NCBI RefSeq assembly: GCF_000719955.1
Contig: NZ_JOII01000019.1
Coordinates: 53,340-117,339 of the forward strand
Length of the DNA stretch: 64,000 nucleotides
Reading direction: 5' to 3'
Source: Streptomyces albidoflavus
GTDB taxonomy: Bacteria > Actinomycetota > Actinomycetes > Streptomycetales > Streptomycetaceae
Part shown: piece after piece, positions 1-8,361 of the stretch
Layout: every line of letters begins with the position of its first letter
Position numbering within the stretch: position 1 is the stretch's first letter
Program-made: the position numbers and the translations under genes
The notes under the pieces: model-generated
Seen by the model: the letters and a program-made list of their open reading frames with translations, nothing else
What the model was told of the DNA's origin: nothing
The model's database searches: none

Positions 1-12
1 CTCGGCGCTCAT
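1..12 (-). CDS. start of an unidentified gene, cut by the window edge
   Basis: An ATG at positions 12 to 10 on the minus strand begins four codons reading Met-Ser-Ala-Glu before the window ends. A purine-rich SD-like stretch (GAAGGGGAA) lies about 7 bases upstream. It follows the Nudix gene in the same direction. In S. lividans sipZ is reported to head an operon of three unrelated genes, so this could be the third gene of that operon. The product cannot be identified from four codons. Confidence 0.4.
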
Positions 13-74
13 GGCATGTTCCCCTTCAGCCGTGCGTGCCCCTATTGTGCGCCAGCCCTGCGAGGCGCTGACGG

Positions 75-593
75 TTACCTGTCGAGCGTCATGGGCCTGG
101 CCGGGGCTCCTTCGTCCAGCAGCGTGCACAGCAGTTCGGCGAGTCTGGTCGGATACACCGTCTCATGCGTCCTGGTCAGCTCCTCGCTCGACCACCACCG
201 CGCACCTGCGACGGTACGTCGCTCCAGCTCGGTGAGCGCGGTGGGCCCCGTCACACTGCTCCGGGTGCGCGCCAGGTAGTACCGCTCGTCCTGGTCCCAG
301 CGGCGTCCGGCGAAGGTGAAGGAGCAGACGCGCCGCCACAGCTCGGGACCGAGGGTGATGTCGCTGATCCCGGTCTCCTCGGCGAGTTCCCGGCGGGCAG
401 CCTCCTCGTGGGTCTCGTCGCCCTCCAGGCCGCCGCCGGGCGTGAACCACCAGTCCGTCCCGGGGTCGTCCGGCTCGTGGCCGTGGAGCAGCAGCACCCG
501 TTCGGCGGGATCCAGCAGGACGACCCGGGCGACGCGGCGCAGCGGCCCCGCGCCAGGCTCCGGCGCCCCGTGAACGTCCAGGTCACGCGCCAC
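75..593 (-). CDS. Nudix hydrolase
   Basis: This 172-residue protein is a MutT-type Nudix hydrolase, a cytoplasmic enzyme that cleaves nucleoside diphosphates linked to another moiety. The complete Nudix box (Gx5Ex7REUxEExGU) runs from Gly54 to Ile76, with the metal-binding REL-AEE core intact. The substrate cannot be told from sequence; oxidised nucleotides, NDP-sugars or dinucleotides are all possible. Its start lies 11 bases inside the end of sipZ, so the two genes are almost certainly co-transcribed and translationally coupled, although there is no functional link to secretion. The family call is sure, the substrate is open. Confidence 0.9.
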   Translation of the reverse strand: MARDLDVHGAPEPGAGPLRRVARVVLLDPAERVLLLHGHEPDDPGTDWWFTPGGGLEGDETHEEAARRELAEETGISDITLGPELWRRVCSFTFAGRRWDQDERYYLARTRSSVTGPTALTELERRTVAGARWWSSEELTRTHETVYPTRLAELLCTLLDEGAPARPMTLDR

Positions 594-1359
594 GTACGCG
601 CTCCGTACGCCGCTGCCGCGCGGCGCGGCCGAACCGCGCCGCCACCGGCCCGTACGCCGCGCCGCCCAGGATCAGTACGGCGCCCCCGACGACCGCCGCG
701 ACGACGGCCTTGAGCGGGCCGGGCTCGGAGATCCCGCCGGGCAGCCCGGCGAACCCGTCGGGGCGGGCCAGCATTCCGTCCATCGGCCAGGCGACGGCGT
801 CGACCCGCGCCACGACGGCGTCCCGGGGCACGGCGCCCCGGCCGACCTCCTGGAGGTGGGCGGTGGAGTCGAGCGAACCCGCGCGCTCGTCGCCCAGCAG
901 GAACAGGCGCCCTTCCGGGACGGTGGTGCGGGGGATGCCGGCGACCGAGGCGGGGGTGTCGGCCGGGAGGTAGGACTCGTCGACGGGCTTGCCGTTCACC
1001 GTGAGCCGCCCCGAGGTGCAGCAGGCGACCTCGTCGCCGCCGACGGCCACGACGCGCTTGACCATGGGCAGGTCGCCCCACTCCGCCTCGTTGAAGACGA
1101 CCACGTCGCCGCGGCGTACCTCCGCGCCGTCGATGCGCTGGGCGAGCACCCGGTCACCGGCGTTGATCGTGGGCGCCATGGAGCCGGTGGGGACGGCGTA
1201 GGGCTGGTACAGCAGCGCTCCCCAGGCGAAGCCGCCGAGGAAGAGCACACAGCCGAGGGCCACGGCCACGCCCGACAGGATTCTGCCGAGCCGGCCGTGG
1301 CCCTCACGCGTACCGTCCGTCCGGTCGGTACGGTCCTCCGCACTTCGTGTCGTGCTCAT
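583..1359 (-). CDS. sipZ: type I signal peptidase SipZ
   Basis: This 258-residue membrane serine protease removes signal peptides from Sec- and Tat-exported proteins on the outer face of the membrane. A transmembrane segment spans about residues 28-50. The catalytic Ser60 lies in PTGSM, and the general base Lys101 lies in MVKRVV. The C-terminal box reads GDERAGSLDS, slightly off the usual GDxRxxSxDSR. A second hydrophobic stretch near residues 215-240 gives a C-terminal anchor, as reported for S. lividans SipX, SipY and SipZ. An 87-bp gap separates it from sipY, which fits the published picture of sipZ heading its own operon. Confidence 0.93.
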   Translation of the reverse strand: MSTTRSAEDRTDRTDGTREGHGRLGRILSGVAVALGCVLFLGGFAWGALLYQPYAVPTGSMAPTINAGDRVLAQRIDGAEVRRGDVVVFNEAEWGDLPMVKRVVAVGGDEVACCTSGRLTVNGKPVDESYLPADTPASVAGIPRTTVPEGRLFLLGDERAGSLDSTAHLQEVGRGAVPRDAVVARVDAVAWPMDGMLARPDGFAGLPGGISEPGPLKAVVAAVVGGAVLILGGAAYGPVAARFGRAARQRRTERVRGA

Positions 1360-1446
1360 CCCAGCCCGTCCCCACCTCGGAGAATTGGTCTTCCCGCCGT
1401 CCCGACAGGCGTCGGGGGGCGGGAAGCGGCGATCTGGGACGGCACC

Positions 1447-2355
1447 CTACCCGTCGGTCCGGCGGGCGGTAACCCGTCGCCGCCACAGGACCAGCGGCAC
1501 GGCGCCGGCCAGCCCCAGGACGCCCGGGGTGGCGCCGAGTGCGGCGTTCAGGCCGGGCTGGTCGAAGGTCTCCGGCACCGGCAGCGTCGACCAGCGCGTG
1601 GGCGGCCAGGCGACGACGATGGCGCGCCCGACGACCTCGTCGGCCGGGACCATGCCGGCGTTCTTGTCGTTCTGGTGGTACCGGGAGTCGAGCGACGACT
1701 GACGGTGGTCACCCATGACCCAGAATTTACCGTCGGGCACCTTCACCTTGAACGTGCCGCCGCCTTCGTCGGGACTGCACGGGGTGTTGCCCGGGAAAAC
1801 GTACGGCTCGTCGAGCGCCTTGCCGTTGACCTTCAGCGGCCCCGTGCCGTTGCACTCGACCGTGTCGCCCGGGACGCCGATGACCCGCTTGATCAGATCC
1901 TTCTCCTCCGAGGAGGGCATCAGGCCGATGAAGCTGAGGAAGCGCTGGACCGAGTTGGGCTCGGTGACGGGCTCGTTGGCCAGCCAGCCGTCCGGGTCGT
2001 GGAAAACGATCACCTCGCCGCGCTCCGGCTCACCGCCGAACCACGGGGTGAGCTTGTCCACCAGGACTCGGTCGCCCTTCTGGAGGGCGTTCTGCATCGA
2101 CTCCGAAGGGATCGAGAACGCCTGGACCAGGAACGTCTTGATCAGCAGCGCCAGTCCCAGCGCGATGACGATCAGGAACGGGATCTCCAGCCAGAAGGGG
2201 ATGCGCCTCTTCCCCTTACGCCGCCCGTCGTCGGGGCCGTCGTCCGGACCGGCTCCGCCGGACCCGTCGGCGTACTCGGCCGGTTCGTCCTCGGGGCGTC
2301 CGGAACCACCCTCGGGCTCGCGTCCGGATCGTGCGCCCACCGCCACATCCCCCAC
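1447..2355 (-). CDS. sipY: type I signal peptidase SipY
   Basis: This 302-residue signal peptidase I has an acidic, Gly/Pro-rich cytoplasmic N-terminus of about 50 residues and a membrane anchor at about 58-78. The catalytic Ser86 lies in PSESM and Lys156 in LIKRV; the late box reads GDHRQSSLDSR. A C-terminal hydrophobic segment with a trailing Arg cluster (about 275-300) is a second anchor. The chosen start is a GTG because GAGGAG lies 5 bases upstream of it. It is the third gene of sipW-sipX-sipY. The upstream gene sipX appears to overlap it by 140 bp, which is unusual and is discussed under sipX. Confidence 0.93.
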   Translation of the reverse strand: MGDVAVGARSGREPEGGSGRPEDEPAEYADGSGGAGPDDGPDDGRRKGKRRIPFWLEIPFLIVIALGLALLIKTFLVQAFSIPSESMQNALQKGDRVLVDKLTPWFGGEPERGEVIVFHDPDGWLANEPVTEPNSVQRFLSFIGLMPSSEEKDLIKRVIGVPGDTVECNGTGPLKVNGKALDEPYVFPGNTPCSPDEGGGTFKVKVPDGKFWVMGDHRQSSLDSRYHQNDKNAGMVPADEVVGRAIVVAWPPTRWSTLPVPETFDQPGLNAALGATPGVLGLAGAVPLVLWRRRVTARRTDG

Positions 2356-3322
2356 ATCGACTCCTCACTGTGTGCCGCTGTCCGCGCCTCGTCCGGCGCA
2401 GGACCACCACTCCCATAACGAGCGGGAGTTCCGCAGGGGTCGGGAGGGGGACCGTTCTGTTCAGATCCTGGGACGCCACCTTATGCGACGCCCCGTCGGC
2501 CGCCGTCGATGCGCCGGGCGCGTCGGGGACCGCCGCGTACGTCTCGCGGGCCTCCAGGCCCCGCCAGTGCCCCGCCGGCCACGCTATGGCCACGGCGCGG
2601 CCCACCACGTGGTCGTCGGGCACCGTGCCGCCGTACCCCTCGGCGCGGTGGTAGCGGGAGTCGGCGGAGTTCTCCCGGTGGTCGCCGAGCACGAAGTACC
2701 GGTCCTCGGGGACGCGCACGGTGAAGCGGAGCGACGAGGGCTTGTTGCCGGGGTGGAGGTAGGGCTCGGTCAGGGGCGTGCCGTTGACGGTGATCCGGTC
2801 GTCGCGGTCGCAGCAGACCACGGTGTCGCCGCCGACCGCGACGACCCGCTTGATCAGGTTGCGCTGGTCGTCGGCGGGCAGCAGGCCGATCGCAGCGAGC
2901 CCCCGTTTCACCTGGGCGGTGACGGCGGAGTCGTCGGGGGCGGCCGGGGCCGGCTCGCCGTGGAGCCAGTCGGCCGGGTCCTCGAAGACGATGACGTCGC
3001 CGCGCTGGGGCCGGGAGCCGAAGTGGGGGGTCAGTTTGTCGACGACGACGCGGTCGCCGATCCGGATGGTCTGCTCCATCGATCCGGAGGGGATCACGAA
3101 CGCCTGGATGAGGAAGGTCTTCAGGAAGAGCGCGATCCCGACGGCGACAACGATCATCAGGGGTATCTCGCGGAGCGCGGAGCGGCGCCTGCGGCGGCGC
3201 ACCTTGCGGGCGAGCTTGCGCCGTTCGGCGCGGCCGGTAGGGGGCGGCGCCGCGGCGTACCCGTTACCGCGCTGCGCGGCGTCCGCGCCGGAGCGGCCGC
3301 GGGGCTTTCCCCGCCTACCCAT
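2216..3322 (-). CDS. sipX: type I signal peptidase SipX, with an odd C-terminal extension
   Basis: As read this is a 368-residue signal peptidase I. A basic N-terminal region (Arg-rich, residues 31-48) precedes a membrane anchor at about 53-75. Ser81 in PSGSM and Lys158 in LIKRV are the catalytic pair, and GDHRENSADSR is intact. The ATG at 3322 overlaps the end of sipW by 8 bases. The last ~88 codons (2216 to about 2480) contain codons rare in this genome, such as AGA, AGT and GTT, have no convincing membrane anchor, and overlap sipY. One extra G in the GGGG run near 2490 would bring a TAA into frame and end the protein near residue 280. The catalytic domain is certain; the true C-terminus is not. 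Confidence 0.85.
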   Translation of the reverse strand: MGRRGKPRGRSGADAAQRGNGYAAAPPPTGRAERRKLARKVRRRRRRSALREIPLMIVVAVGIALFLKTFLIQAFVIPSGSMEQTIRIGDRVVVDKLTPHFGSRPQRGDVIVFEDPADWLHGEPAPAAPDDSAVTAQVKRGLAAIGLLPADDQRNLIKRVVAVGGDTVVCCDRDDRITVNGTPLTEPYLHPGNKPSSLRFTVRVPEDRYFVLGDHRENSADSRYHRAEGYGGTVPDDHVVGRAVAIAWPAGHWRGLEARETYAAVPDAPGASTAADGASHKVASQDLNRTVPLPTPAELPLVMGVVVLRRTRRGQRHTVRSRCGGCGGGRTIRTRARGWFRTPRGRTGRVRRRVRRSRSGRRPRRRAA

Positions 3323-4010
3323 GGCGGCCCCGGTCCGGCAGCTGGGCGAGCGTGCCGGAGTGGCCGACGGAGGACCAGCGGGAGAAGGGCCAGCCGACCC
3401 ACTCCGCCCGCCCCAGCACCTGCTCGACGGGGAGCATGCCGCCTCCGGGTGAGCCCAGCCGGTCGCGGGAGTCGCTGGAGTCGCTGCGGTGGTCGCCCAG
3501 GAGGAAGAGACGGTCCGTGGGCACGACGACGTCGAAGGGGACCGAGGAGGCGCCGTCGCCGGGGTACAGGTAGGGCTCGTCGACCACGGTGCCGTTGACG
3601 GCGAGGCGGCCCTTAGCATCGCAGCAGACGACGCGGTCACCGCCGGTCCCCACCACGCGCTTCACGAAGTCGCCGTCGCCGAAGTACTCGGTCCCGTCGA
3701 AGACGACGACGTCCCCCCGGCGCGGCTCGCCGCCGAAGCGGTAGGCCAGCTTGTTGACCAGAATCCGGTCCCCGACGCGCAGCTCCGGCTCCATCGACCT
3801 GCTCGGGATCTGGAACGGCTGGAGGACGAACGCACTGAAGAGCAGGACGAGAACCACGCAGGCGCCGAGTCCCAGGGTGAACCGGCCGCCCGGGAGGCGG
3901 GACAGAAGCGAGGAGCGCGACCCCTCCTCCGCCCCGGAATCCGCAGGGTTGTCCCCTGGTCCGGTGGTGGAGGAGCGGTCGCGCTCCTGGTGCTGTGCTT
4001 CGGTGTCCAT
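3315..4010 (-). CDS. sipW: type I signal peptidase SipW
   Basis: This 231-residue protein is the first of the sipW-sipX-sipY group. It has an N-terminal cytoplasmic region, one membrane anchor at about 46-64, catalytic Ser72 in PSRSM and Lys117 in FVKRVV, and the late box GDHRSDSSDSR. Unlike SipY and SipZ it ends soon after the catalytic domain without a second membrane segment. A 115-bp gap separates it from rplS; a GATAAC hexamer about 30 bp upstream of the start is a possible -10 element. Having four signal peptidases side by side is typical of Streptomyces, which secrete heavily, and they are thought to differ in substrate preference. Confidence 0.92.
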   Translation of the reverse strand: MDTEAQHQERDRSSTTGPGDNPADSGAEEGSRSSLLSRLPGGRFTLGLGACVVLVLLFSAFVLQPFQIPSRSMEPELRVGDRILVNKLAYRFGGEPRRGDVVVFDGTEYFGDGDFVKRVVGTGGDRVVCCDAKGRLAVNGTVVDEPYLYPGDGASSVPFDVVVPTDRLFLLGDHRSDSSDSRDRLGSPGGGMLPVEQVLGRAEWVGWPFSRWSSVGHSGTLAQLPDRGRHG

Positions 4011-4125
4011 CGGTGCCAGATGTTATCCGGCTCCGCGGCGGACACGAACAGGCAAGCGATACTTGACCTGTTCCTGGGCCGAGGCCCGGCGCGGCTCAGC
4101 GCACCGGGGCCGTCGCCCATCGGGC

Positions 4126-4476
4126 TCAGTTGTCGCGCTTCTCCTTGATCTTCGCGGCCTTGCCGCGCAGCTCACGGAGGTAGTACAGCTTCGCGCGGCG
4201 GACGTCACCACGGGTGACCAGCTCGATCTTCTCCACGATGGGGGTGTGCACCGGGAAGGTGCGCTCCACGCCCACGGAGAAGGAGACCTTGCGGACCGTG
4301 AAGGTCTCGCGCACGCCGGAGCCCTGGCGGCGGATGACGACGCCCTTGAACTGCTGCACACGGGAGCGGTTGCCCTCGATGACGCGGACGTGCACGTTGA
4401 CCGTGTCGCCGGGACGGAAGGCGGGGACGTCGGTACGCAGCGACGCGGCGTCGACGGAGTCGAGCAGGTGGGACAT
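4126..4476 (-). CDS. rplS: 50S ribosomal protein L19
   Basis: L19 is a 116-residue component of the large subunit located at the 30S-50S interface. The sequence shows the classic family blocks, including [16 protein letters not shown] near residues 20-35 and [18 protein letters not shown] near the C-terminus. The ATG at 4476 is chosen over an upstream in-frame ATG at 4512 because GAGGA lies about 10 bases before it and family members start MSHLLDxVD. It is the last gene of the rpsP-khpA-rimM-trmD-rplS block, 132 bp after trmD. Confidence 0.97.
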   Translation of the reverse strand: MSHLLDSVDAASLRTDVPAFRPGDTVNVHVRVIEGNRSRVQQFKGVVIRRQGSGVRETFTVRKVSFSVGVERTFPVHTPIVEKIELVTRGDVRRAKLYYLRELRGKAAKIKEKRDN

Positions 4477-4608
4477 GATGTCTGCTTCCTCGCTGATGCC
4501 ACAGGTCATCAACGGAACATGAGAGGGATGTGCGAGTGCTGCCGCGTCCCGGAGCGCCGTCGGTCCCCCTGTGGCAGGGGCGAACGCTCGTGGACGTACA
4601 ACAGCGGG

Positions 4609-5430
4609 CTATTCTTCCACGGCTTCGGGCCCGCGCCCAAATCGTCCGTCCGGACCCTGCTGCCAGCCCAGGGAGGCGAGGAGCGAGCGGTCCTTCTTGT
4701 CGAGCGTGGCGGGGTCGCAGCGCTCGATGAGGTCGGGGCGGTTGCGGGCGGTGCGGCGGAACGCCTCGTCGCGGCGCCACCGCGCGATCTTCCCGTGGTG
4801 GCCGCTGAGCAGCACCTCCGGGATGTCGCGGCCGCGCCAGGACGGCGGCTTGGTGTAGACGGGGCCTTCGAGCAGGTCCGCCATGGCACCGGGCGCGAAG
4901 GAGTCGTCGCGGTGCGACTCGGCGTTGCCGAGGACGCCGGGCAGCAGCCGGGCGACCGCCTCGGTGATGACCAGCACGGCGGCCTCGCCTCCGGCCAGTA
5001 CGTAGTCGCCGATGGAGACCTCGTGGACGGGTATCCGCGAGGCGTACTCGTCCATCACGCGCCGGTCGATGCCCTCGTAACGGGCGGGGGTGAAGATCAG
5101 CCAGGGGCTGGCGGAGAGTTCGACCGCCAGTTCCTGGGTGAAGGGCCGGCCGCTGGGCGTCGGGACGACCAGGGCGGGGCTGTGCGCACCGGCCTCGTAC
5201 CCGTCGGCGAGGACCTGGTCGAGCGCCTCGCCCCACGGCTCGGTCTTCATGACCATGCCGGGGCCCCCGCCGTAGGGGGTGTCGTCGACCGTGTTGTGGC
5301 GGTCGTAGGTCCAGTCGCGCAGGTCGTGGACGCGGACGTCGAGGACGCCGCGGTGCCGGGCCTTGCCGACCAGGGAGACGTTCAGCGGGTCGAGGTACTC
5401 GGGGAAGATCGTGACGGCGTCGAGACGCAT
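4609..5430 (-). CDS. trmD: tRNA (guanine37-N1)-methyltransferase
   Basis: TrmD (273 residues) methylates G37 next to the anticodon of certain tRNAs using S-adenosylmethionine and so limits +1 frameshifting. The N-terminal SPOUT domain shows [25 protein letters not shown] near residues 50-62, and the trefoil-knot loop SIGDYVLAGGE near 137-147. The C-terminal domain ends with a long basic helix. The stop codon of rimM overlaps this ATG by one base (TGATG), which predicts translational coupling. Confidence 0.97.
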   Translation of the reverse strand: MRLDAVTIFPEYLDPLNVSLVGKARHRGVLDVRVHDLRDWTYDRHNTVDDTPYGGGPGMVMKTEPWGEALDQVLADGYEAGAHSPALVVPTPSGRPFTQELAVELSASPWLIFTPARYEGIDRRVMDEYASRIPVHEVSIGDYVLAGGEAAVLVITEAVARLLPGVLGNAESHRDDSFAPGAMADLLEGPVYTKPPSWRGRDIPEVLLSGHHGKIARWRRDEAFRRTARNRPDLIERCDPATLDKKDRSLLASLGWQQGPDGRFGRGPEAVEE

Positions 5431-6044
5431 CAGCGCGCCTCTCCTGCCTGGTCGGGCGCCCCGTCGGCACCGTCGTCCGGGGCCCCGTCGCCCGCCTCGT
5501 CCTGCTCCGCGTCGCGGGCGGAGGCGACGACGGCGCGGTCGTCGATGAGGCCCGGCGGCGGGGTGATGACGGCGCGCTGCTCGTCCAGGTCGATCTCGGC
5601 GACGATCTCGGCGACGAACGGGATCATGACCTCGCTGCCGTCGGGCCGCTCGACGATGAAGAGGTCCTGGGAGGGCAGGTGGGAGATCTCCGTGATGCGC
5701 CCCACCTCGACGCCGTCCTCGGTGACCACGTCGAGGTCCATGAGCTGGTGGTCGTAGAACTCCTCGGGGTCGTCCGGGAGCTCCTCGGGGTCGACCTCGG
5801 CGATGAGGAGGGTGTTGCGCAGCGCCTCGGCTCCCGTACGGTCGCTCACCCCGGCGAAGCGCAGCAGCAGCCGTCCGCTGTGCACCCGCCCCGTCTCGAT
5901 GGTCAGCGGGCCGGTCCCGGGGGGATCGGTGGCGAGTACGGCGCCGGGCCCGAGGCGGACCTCCGGCTCATCGGTGCGCACCTCGACGGTGACCTCGCCC
6001 TTGATTCCGTGGGCACGGCCGATCCGTGCGACTACCAACTGCAC
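5430..6044 (-). CDS. rimM: 16S rRNA processing protein RimM
   Basis: RimM helps mature the 3' domain of 16S rRNA and binds ribosomal protein S19. The 204-residue sequence has the N-terminal RimM barrel ([14 protein letters not shown] at 5-18) and a C-terminal PRC-barrel ([17 protein letters not shown] near 94-110, ending VITPPPGL). An acidic Ala/Gly/Asp tail of about 35 residues follows, which is common in actinobacterial RimM. It overlaps trmD by one base. A strong hairpin separates it from khpA upstream, so rimM-trmD may also have its own promoter. Confidence 0.96.
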   Translation of the reverse strand: MQLVVARIGRAHGIKGEVTVEVRTDEPEVRLGPGAVLATDPPGTGPLTIETGRVHSGRLLLRFAGVSDRTGAEALRNTLLIAEVDPEELPDDPEEFYDHQLMDLDVVTEDGVEVGRITEISHLPSQDLFIVERPDGSEVMIPFVAEIVAEIDLDEQRAVITPPPGLIDDRAVVASARDAEQDEAGDGAPDDGADGAPDQAGEAR

Positions 6045-6141
6045 CTGTGCTGCTCCTGGTCGTTCGTCGTTCGATGAGGAGGATCGGGAACGGGCCCGAG
6101 CTTCCCGCGCCGCGGGGACGGGCTCGGGCCCGGAACGGAGC

Positions 6142-6176
6142 GGGGGCCGGAAGCGTACCTACCGCTTCCGGCCCCC
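6142..6176 (-). terminator. hairpin between khpA and rimM
   Basis: A perfect 14-bp stem (GGGGGCCGGAAGCG pairing with 6163-6176) encloses a 7-base loop. It lies 32 bases after the khpA stop on the minus strand and about 100 bases before rimM. There is no T tract, as is usual for Streptomyces terminators. It could act as a terminator or attenuator that lowers rimM-trmD expression relative to rpsP-khpA, or as a processing site. Confidence 0.75.
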
Positions 6177-6207
6177 GGCCCTGTGTCCTGCGAGAGCCCC
6201 GGAGGGC

Positions 6208-6444
6208 TCAGACCTGGTCCACGTCGACGAGGTCGACGCGGATGCCACGGCCACCGATGGCTCCCACGACGGTGCGCAGGGAGCGAGCGGTACGGCCGTT
6301 ACGGCCGATGACCTTGCCGAGGTCGTCGGGGTGGACCCGGACCTCCAGCACGCGCCCGCGGCGCAGGTTGCGCTCGGCGACCTGGACATCGTCAGGGTTG
6401 TCGACGATGCCCTTCACGAGGTGCTCGAGAGCCTCCTCGAGCAT
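6208..6444 (-). CDS. khpA: KH-domain RNA-binding protein KhpA
   Basis: This 78-residue protein is a single type II KH domain with the GxxG loop GRNG at residues 47-50 and the following RTARSLRTVV helix. KhpA-type proteins bind single-stranded RNA and often pair with KhpB (Jag); in Gram-positives they affect rRNA processing and cell division. The gene starts 2 bp after the stop of rpsP, the usual arrangement in Actinobacteria and Firmicutes, and is clearly co-transcribed with it. Confidence 0.93.
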   Translation of the reverse strand: MLEEALEHLVKGIVDNPDDVQVAERNLRRGRVLEVRVHPDDLGKVIGRNGRTARSLRTVVGAIGGRGIRVDLVDVDQV

Positions 6445-6446
6445 GC

Positions 6447-6881
6447 TCAGGCCTCGGTCGACTCGGCGGCCGGGGCCTCAGCCTCGTCCGCCTTCTTGTC
6501 GGCCTTCTTCTTCTGGGTGATGGCCTCGCCCTTCGGGCCGCCCTCGATGTCCTTGGTGAGCTGGTCGAACAGCGCACGCTTGTCGGCCTTCGGCTCCGGC
6601 TGGAGCAGCGGCGCGGGGGCGGGAAGGCCCTTGTGCGCCTGCCAGTCACCGGTGAGCTTCAGGATCGCGAGAACCGGCTCGGTCGGCTGGGCGCCGACGG
6701 AGAGCCAGTAACGGGCGCGCTCCGAGTCGACCTCGATGCGGGAGGGGTTCTGCACCGGGTGGTACAGGCCGATCTCCTCGATCGCACGGCCGTCACGGCG
6801 GGTGCGGGAGTCGGCGACGATGATGCGGTAGTGAGGCGAACGGATCTTGCCCAGACGCTTCAGCTTGATCTTGACTGCCAC
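6447..6881 (-). CDS. rpsP: 30S ribosomal protein S16
   Basis: S16 (144 residues) is an early-binding small-subunit protein. Residues 1-80 carry the conserved core, including [18 protein letters not shown] and [14 protein letters not shown]. The remaining C-terminal part, ending in alternating Lys and Ala/Glu, is the long tail typical of Actinobacteria. A GTG at 6881 is the start, with CAGGAG about 11 bases upstream; the open frame continues further upstream but without similarity to S16. It heads the rpsP-khpA-rimM-trmD-rplS block, and its promoter should lie within 6882-7118. Confidence 0.96.
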   Translation of the reverse strand: MAVKIKLKRLGKIRSPHYRIIVADSRTRRDGRAIEEIGLYHPVQNPSRIEVDSERARYWLSVGAQPTEPVLAILKLTGDWQAHKGLPAPAPLLQPEPKADKRALFDQLTKDIEGGPKGEAITQKKKADKKADEAEAPAAESTEA

Positions 6882-7118
6882 GGGAGTGGTGTCTCCTGGT
6901 CTTGACGAGGTGGGCACAACGGGATGCCACGTGGGGTTGCGGTACTCGGGGTGCCCGATGGACGCGTCAGCCGGAGGAGAGAGGGGTCCTGTGCGACTGT
7001 CGAGTACAGCTTGCCATTCTGCCATACGGGGCGGGCCCGTCCTCCCACGCCCGTGACCGCCGTCGGCCGGCCCCGCCCCGGCACCCTCAGGCCGGGGGCT
7101 CGGGCCGCGCCGAGGCGG

Positions 7119-7760
7119 TCACCCGGCGACGGCGACCGCCTCGGGGATACGGAAGGGCTTGCCGCAGCCGCCGCACATGATGGGGGCCTGGGCGAGGACG
7201 GAGGGGACGACGCGGACGTTGCGTCCGCAGTCGCAGACGGCCTTGACGCGGACGCCGCCGCCGGAGGAGCCGTGGCGGGCGGCCGGGCCGCGGAAACTGC
7301 GCGCGGTGTCGCCCGCGGTGGCCACCGAGTGGGCCTTGAGGGCGCGGTGGAGGCGGTCGGCGGTCTGGCGGTAGCGCCGCTTGGCCTCCGGGTTGAGCCC
7401 GACCAGGGAGAAGCCGCTGCTGGGGTGCGGCTCCTCGGGGTGGTCCAGGCCGAGCTCCTCGGCGACGGCGAGGAATCTGCGGTTGTGATACCGGCCGGCC
7501 CGTGAGGTGTCGCGAATGCCACGGGCTGCGGCGATGCCATGGACTGCTTCATGGAGCAGTCGCTCGAAGGAGAGCTCGGCGCCGCAGGCGGACGAGGACT
7601 CTCCGATCAGGGACTCGGGCGCGGCAAGATCTGGCAGCTCGGGGTGGTACCGCTGAATGTCGGCCCACGCCTGTGCCAGCTCTGCGGCGAGAACAGGTGG
7701 TGTCGTGCTCACGTCGTGCCCAACGAGCAGAAGCCGCTCCGTGTTCCTATTCCGGGCCAT
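7119..7760 (-). CDS. SprT-like HExxH protein with zinc ribbon
   Basis: This 213-residue protein carries an HEAVH motif at residues 70-74, the zinc-binding HExxH signature of metallopeptidases, followed by DTSRAGRYHNRRF (84-96), a block shared with SprT-like actinobacterial proteins. The C-terminus has Cys176, Cys178, Cys196 and Cys199 arranged as a zinc ribbon. SprT/Spartan relatives act on DNA-protein crosslinks, but that role is inference here and the protein has no assigned function known to me. The start is taken at MARNRN (7760); a longer form from 7832 is possible. It stands alone between rpsP and a divergent methyltransferase gene. Confidence 0.75.
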   Translation of the reverse strand: MARNRNTERLLLVGHDVSTTPPVLAAELAQAWADIQRYHPELPDLAAPESLIGESSSACGAELSFERLLHEAVHGIAAARGIRDTSRAGRYHNRRFLAVAEELGLDHPEEPHPSSGFSLVGLNPEAKRRYRQTADRLHRALKAHSVATAGDTARSFRGPAARHGSSGGGVRVKAVCDCGRNVRVVPSVLAQAPIMCGGCGKPFRIPEAVAVAG

Positions 7761-8361
7761 CCCAAATATTTTGCACGTACCCGTCAGTTGCCGCTGATGC
7801 GTCGTGAGGACAGCGAGTGCGCCGAACTGCACAGAAGTCGCTCAGCCGGTCACAACCCCGTACGTATCCCCGGGTACGCCGCCTCCTGTAGCCCGGCCTG
7901 TCGGATCGGCTCCCCCGGTCCGCCACCGGTGGCGCTCGGGGGCGCGGGGCGGCTTCGGGGCGCGTGCGGGGCAGGGGTCGTGCGGCTCGCGGTCGACGGT
8001 ACCGGGCGGCCTCGCGCCGCCCCGCACCGGGCCCTGCGGCGGGGCGGACCGGGCCGCGTACGCCGGGCCGTCCCCGGCGCGCGGCCGTACAGCCACGGAC
8101 GGATGTACAGCTCTTCGGCGGCCCGCGTGAACCGGTGCGGGGCGGTCCCGTCCGCACTGCGTCGCAGGCAGGAGGGGGCGCGGCGGCCGCAGGGGCGGCC
8201 AGGTGGTGCGGGGGCGCGCGAGGGGAGCACGCAAGCACGGGGGCGGCGTCCACTGGACGCGGGGCCGCGGGCGTCGTTCCCTGGCATACGGGGGCACGAG
8301 CACGGCACCGGGGGCGGAACACGGACAGGCCACAACCTCTCGGCAGATGGGGGCTCATGCG
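7761..8361. other. 600-bp divergent intergenic region
   Basis: This stretch separates the SprT-like gene from the divergent methyltransferase gene. The first ~120 bases beside the SprT-like gene are less GC-biased and should hold its promoter. The rest is very GC-rich with CCGTACG-type motifs like those in other gaps of this window. Several long frames are open in it, but none has a good SD sequence or recognisable protein features, so no gene is called. Confidence 0.5.
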
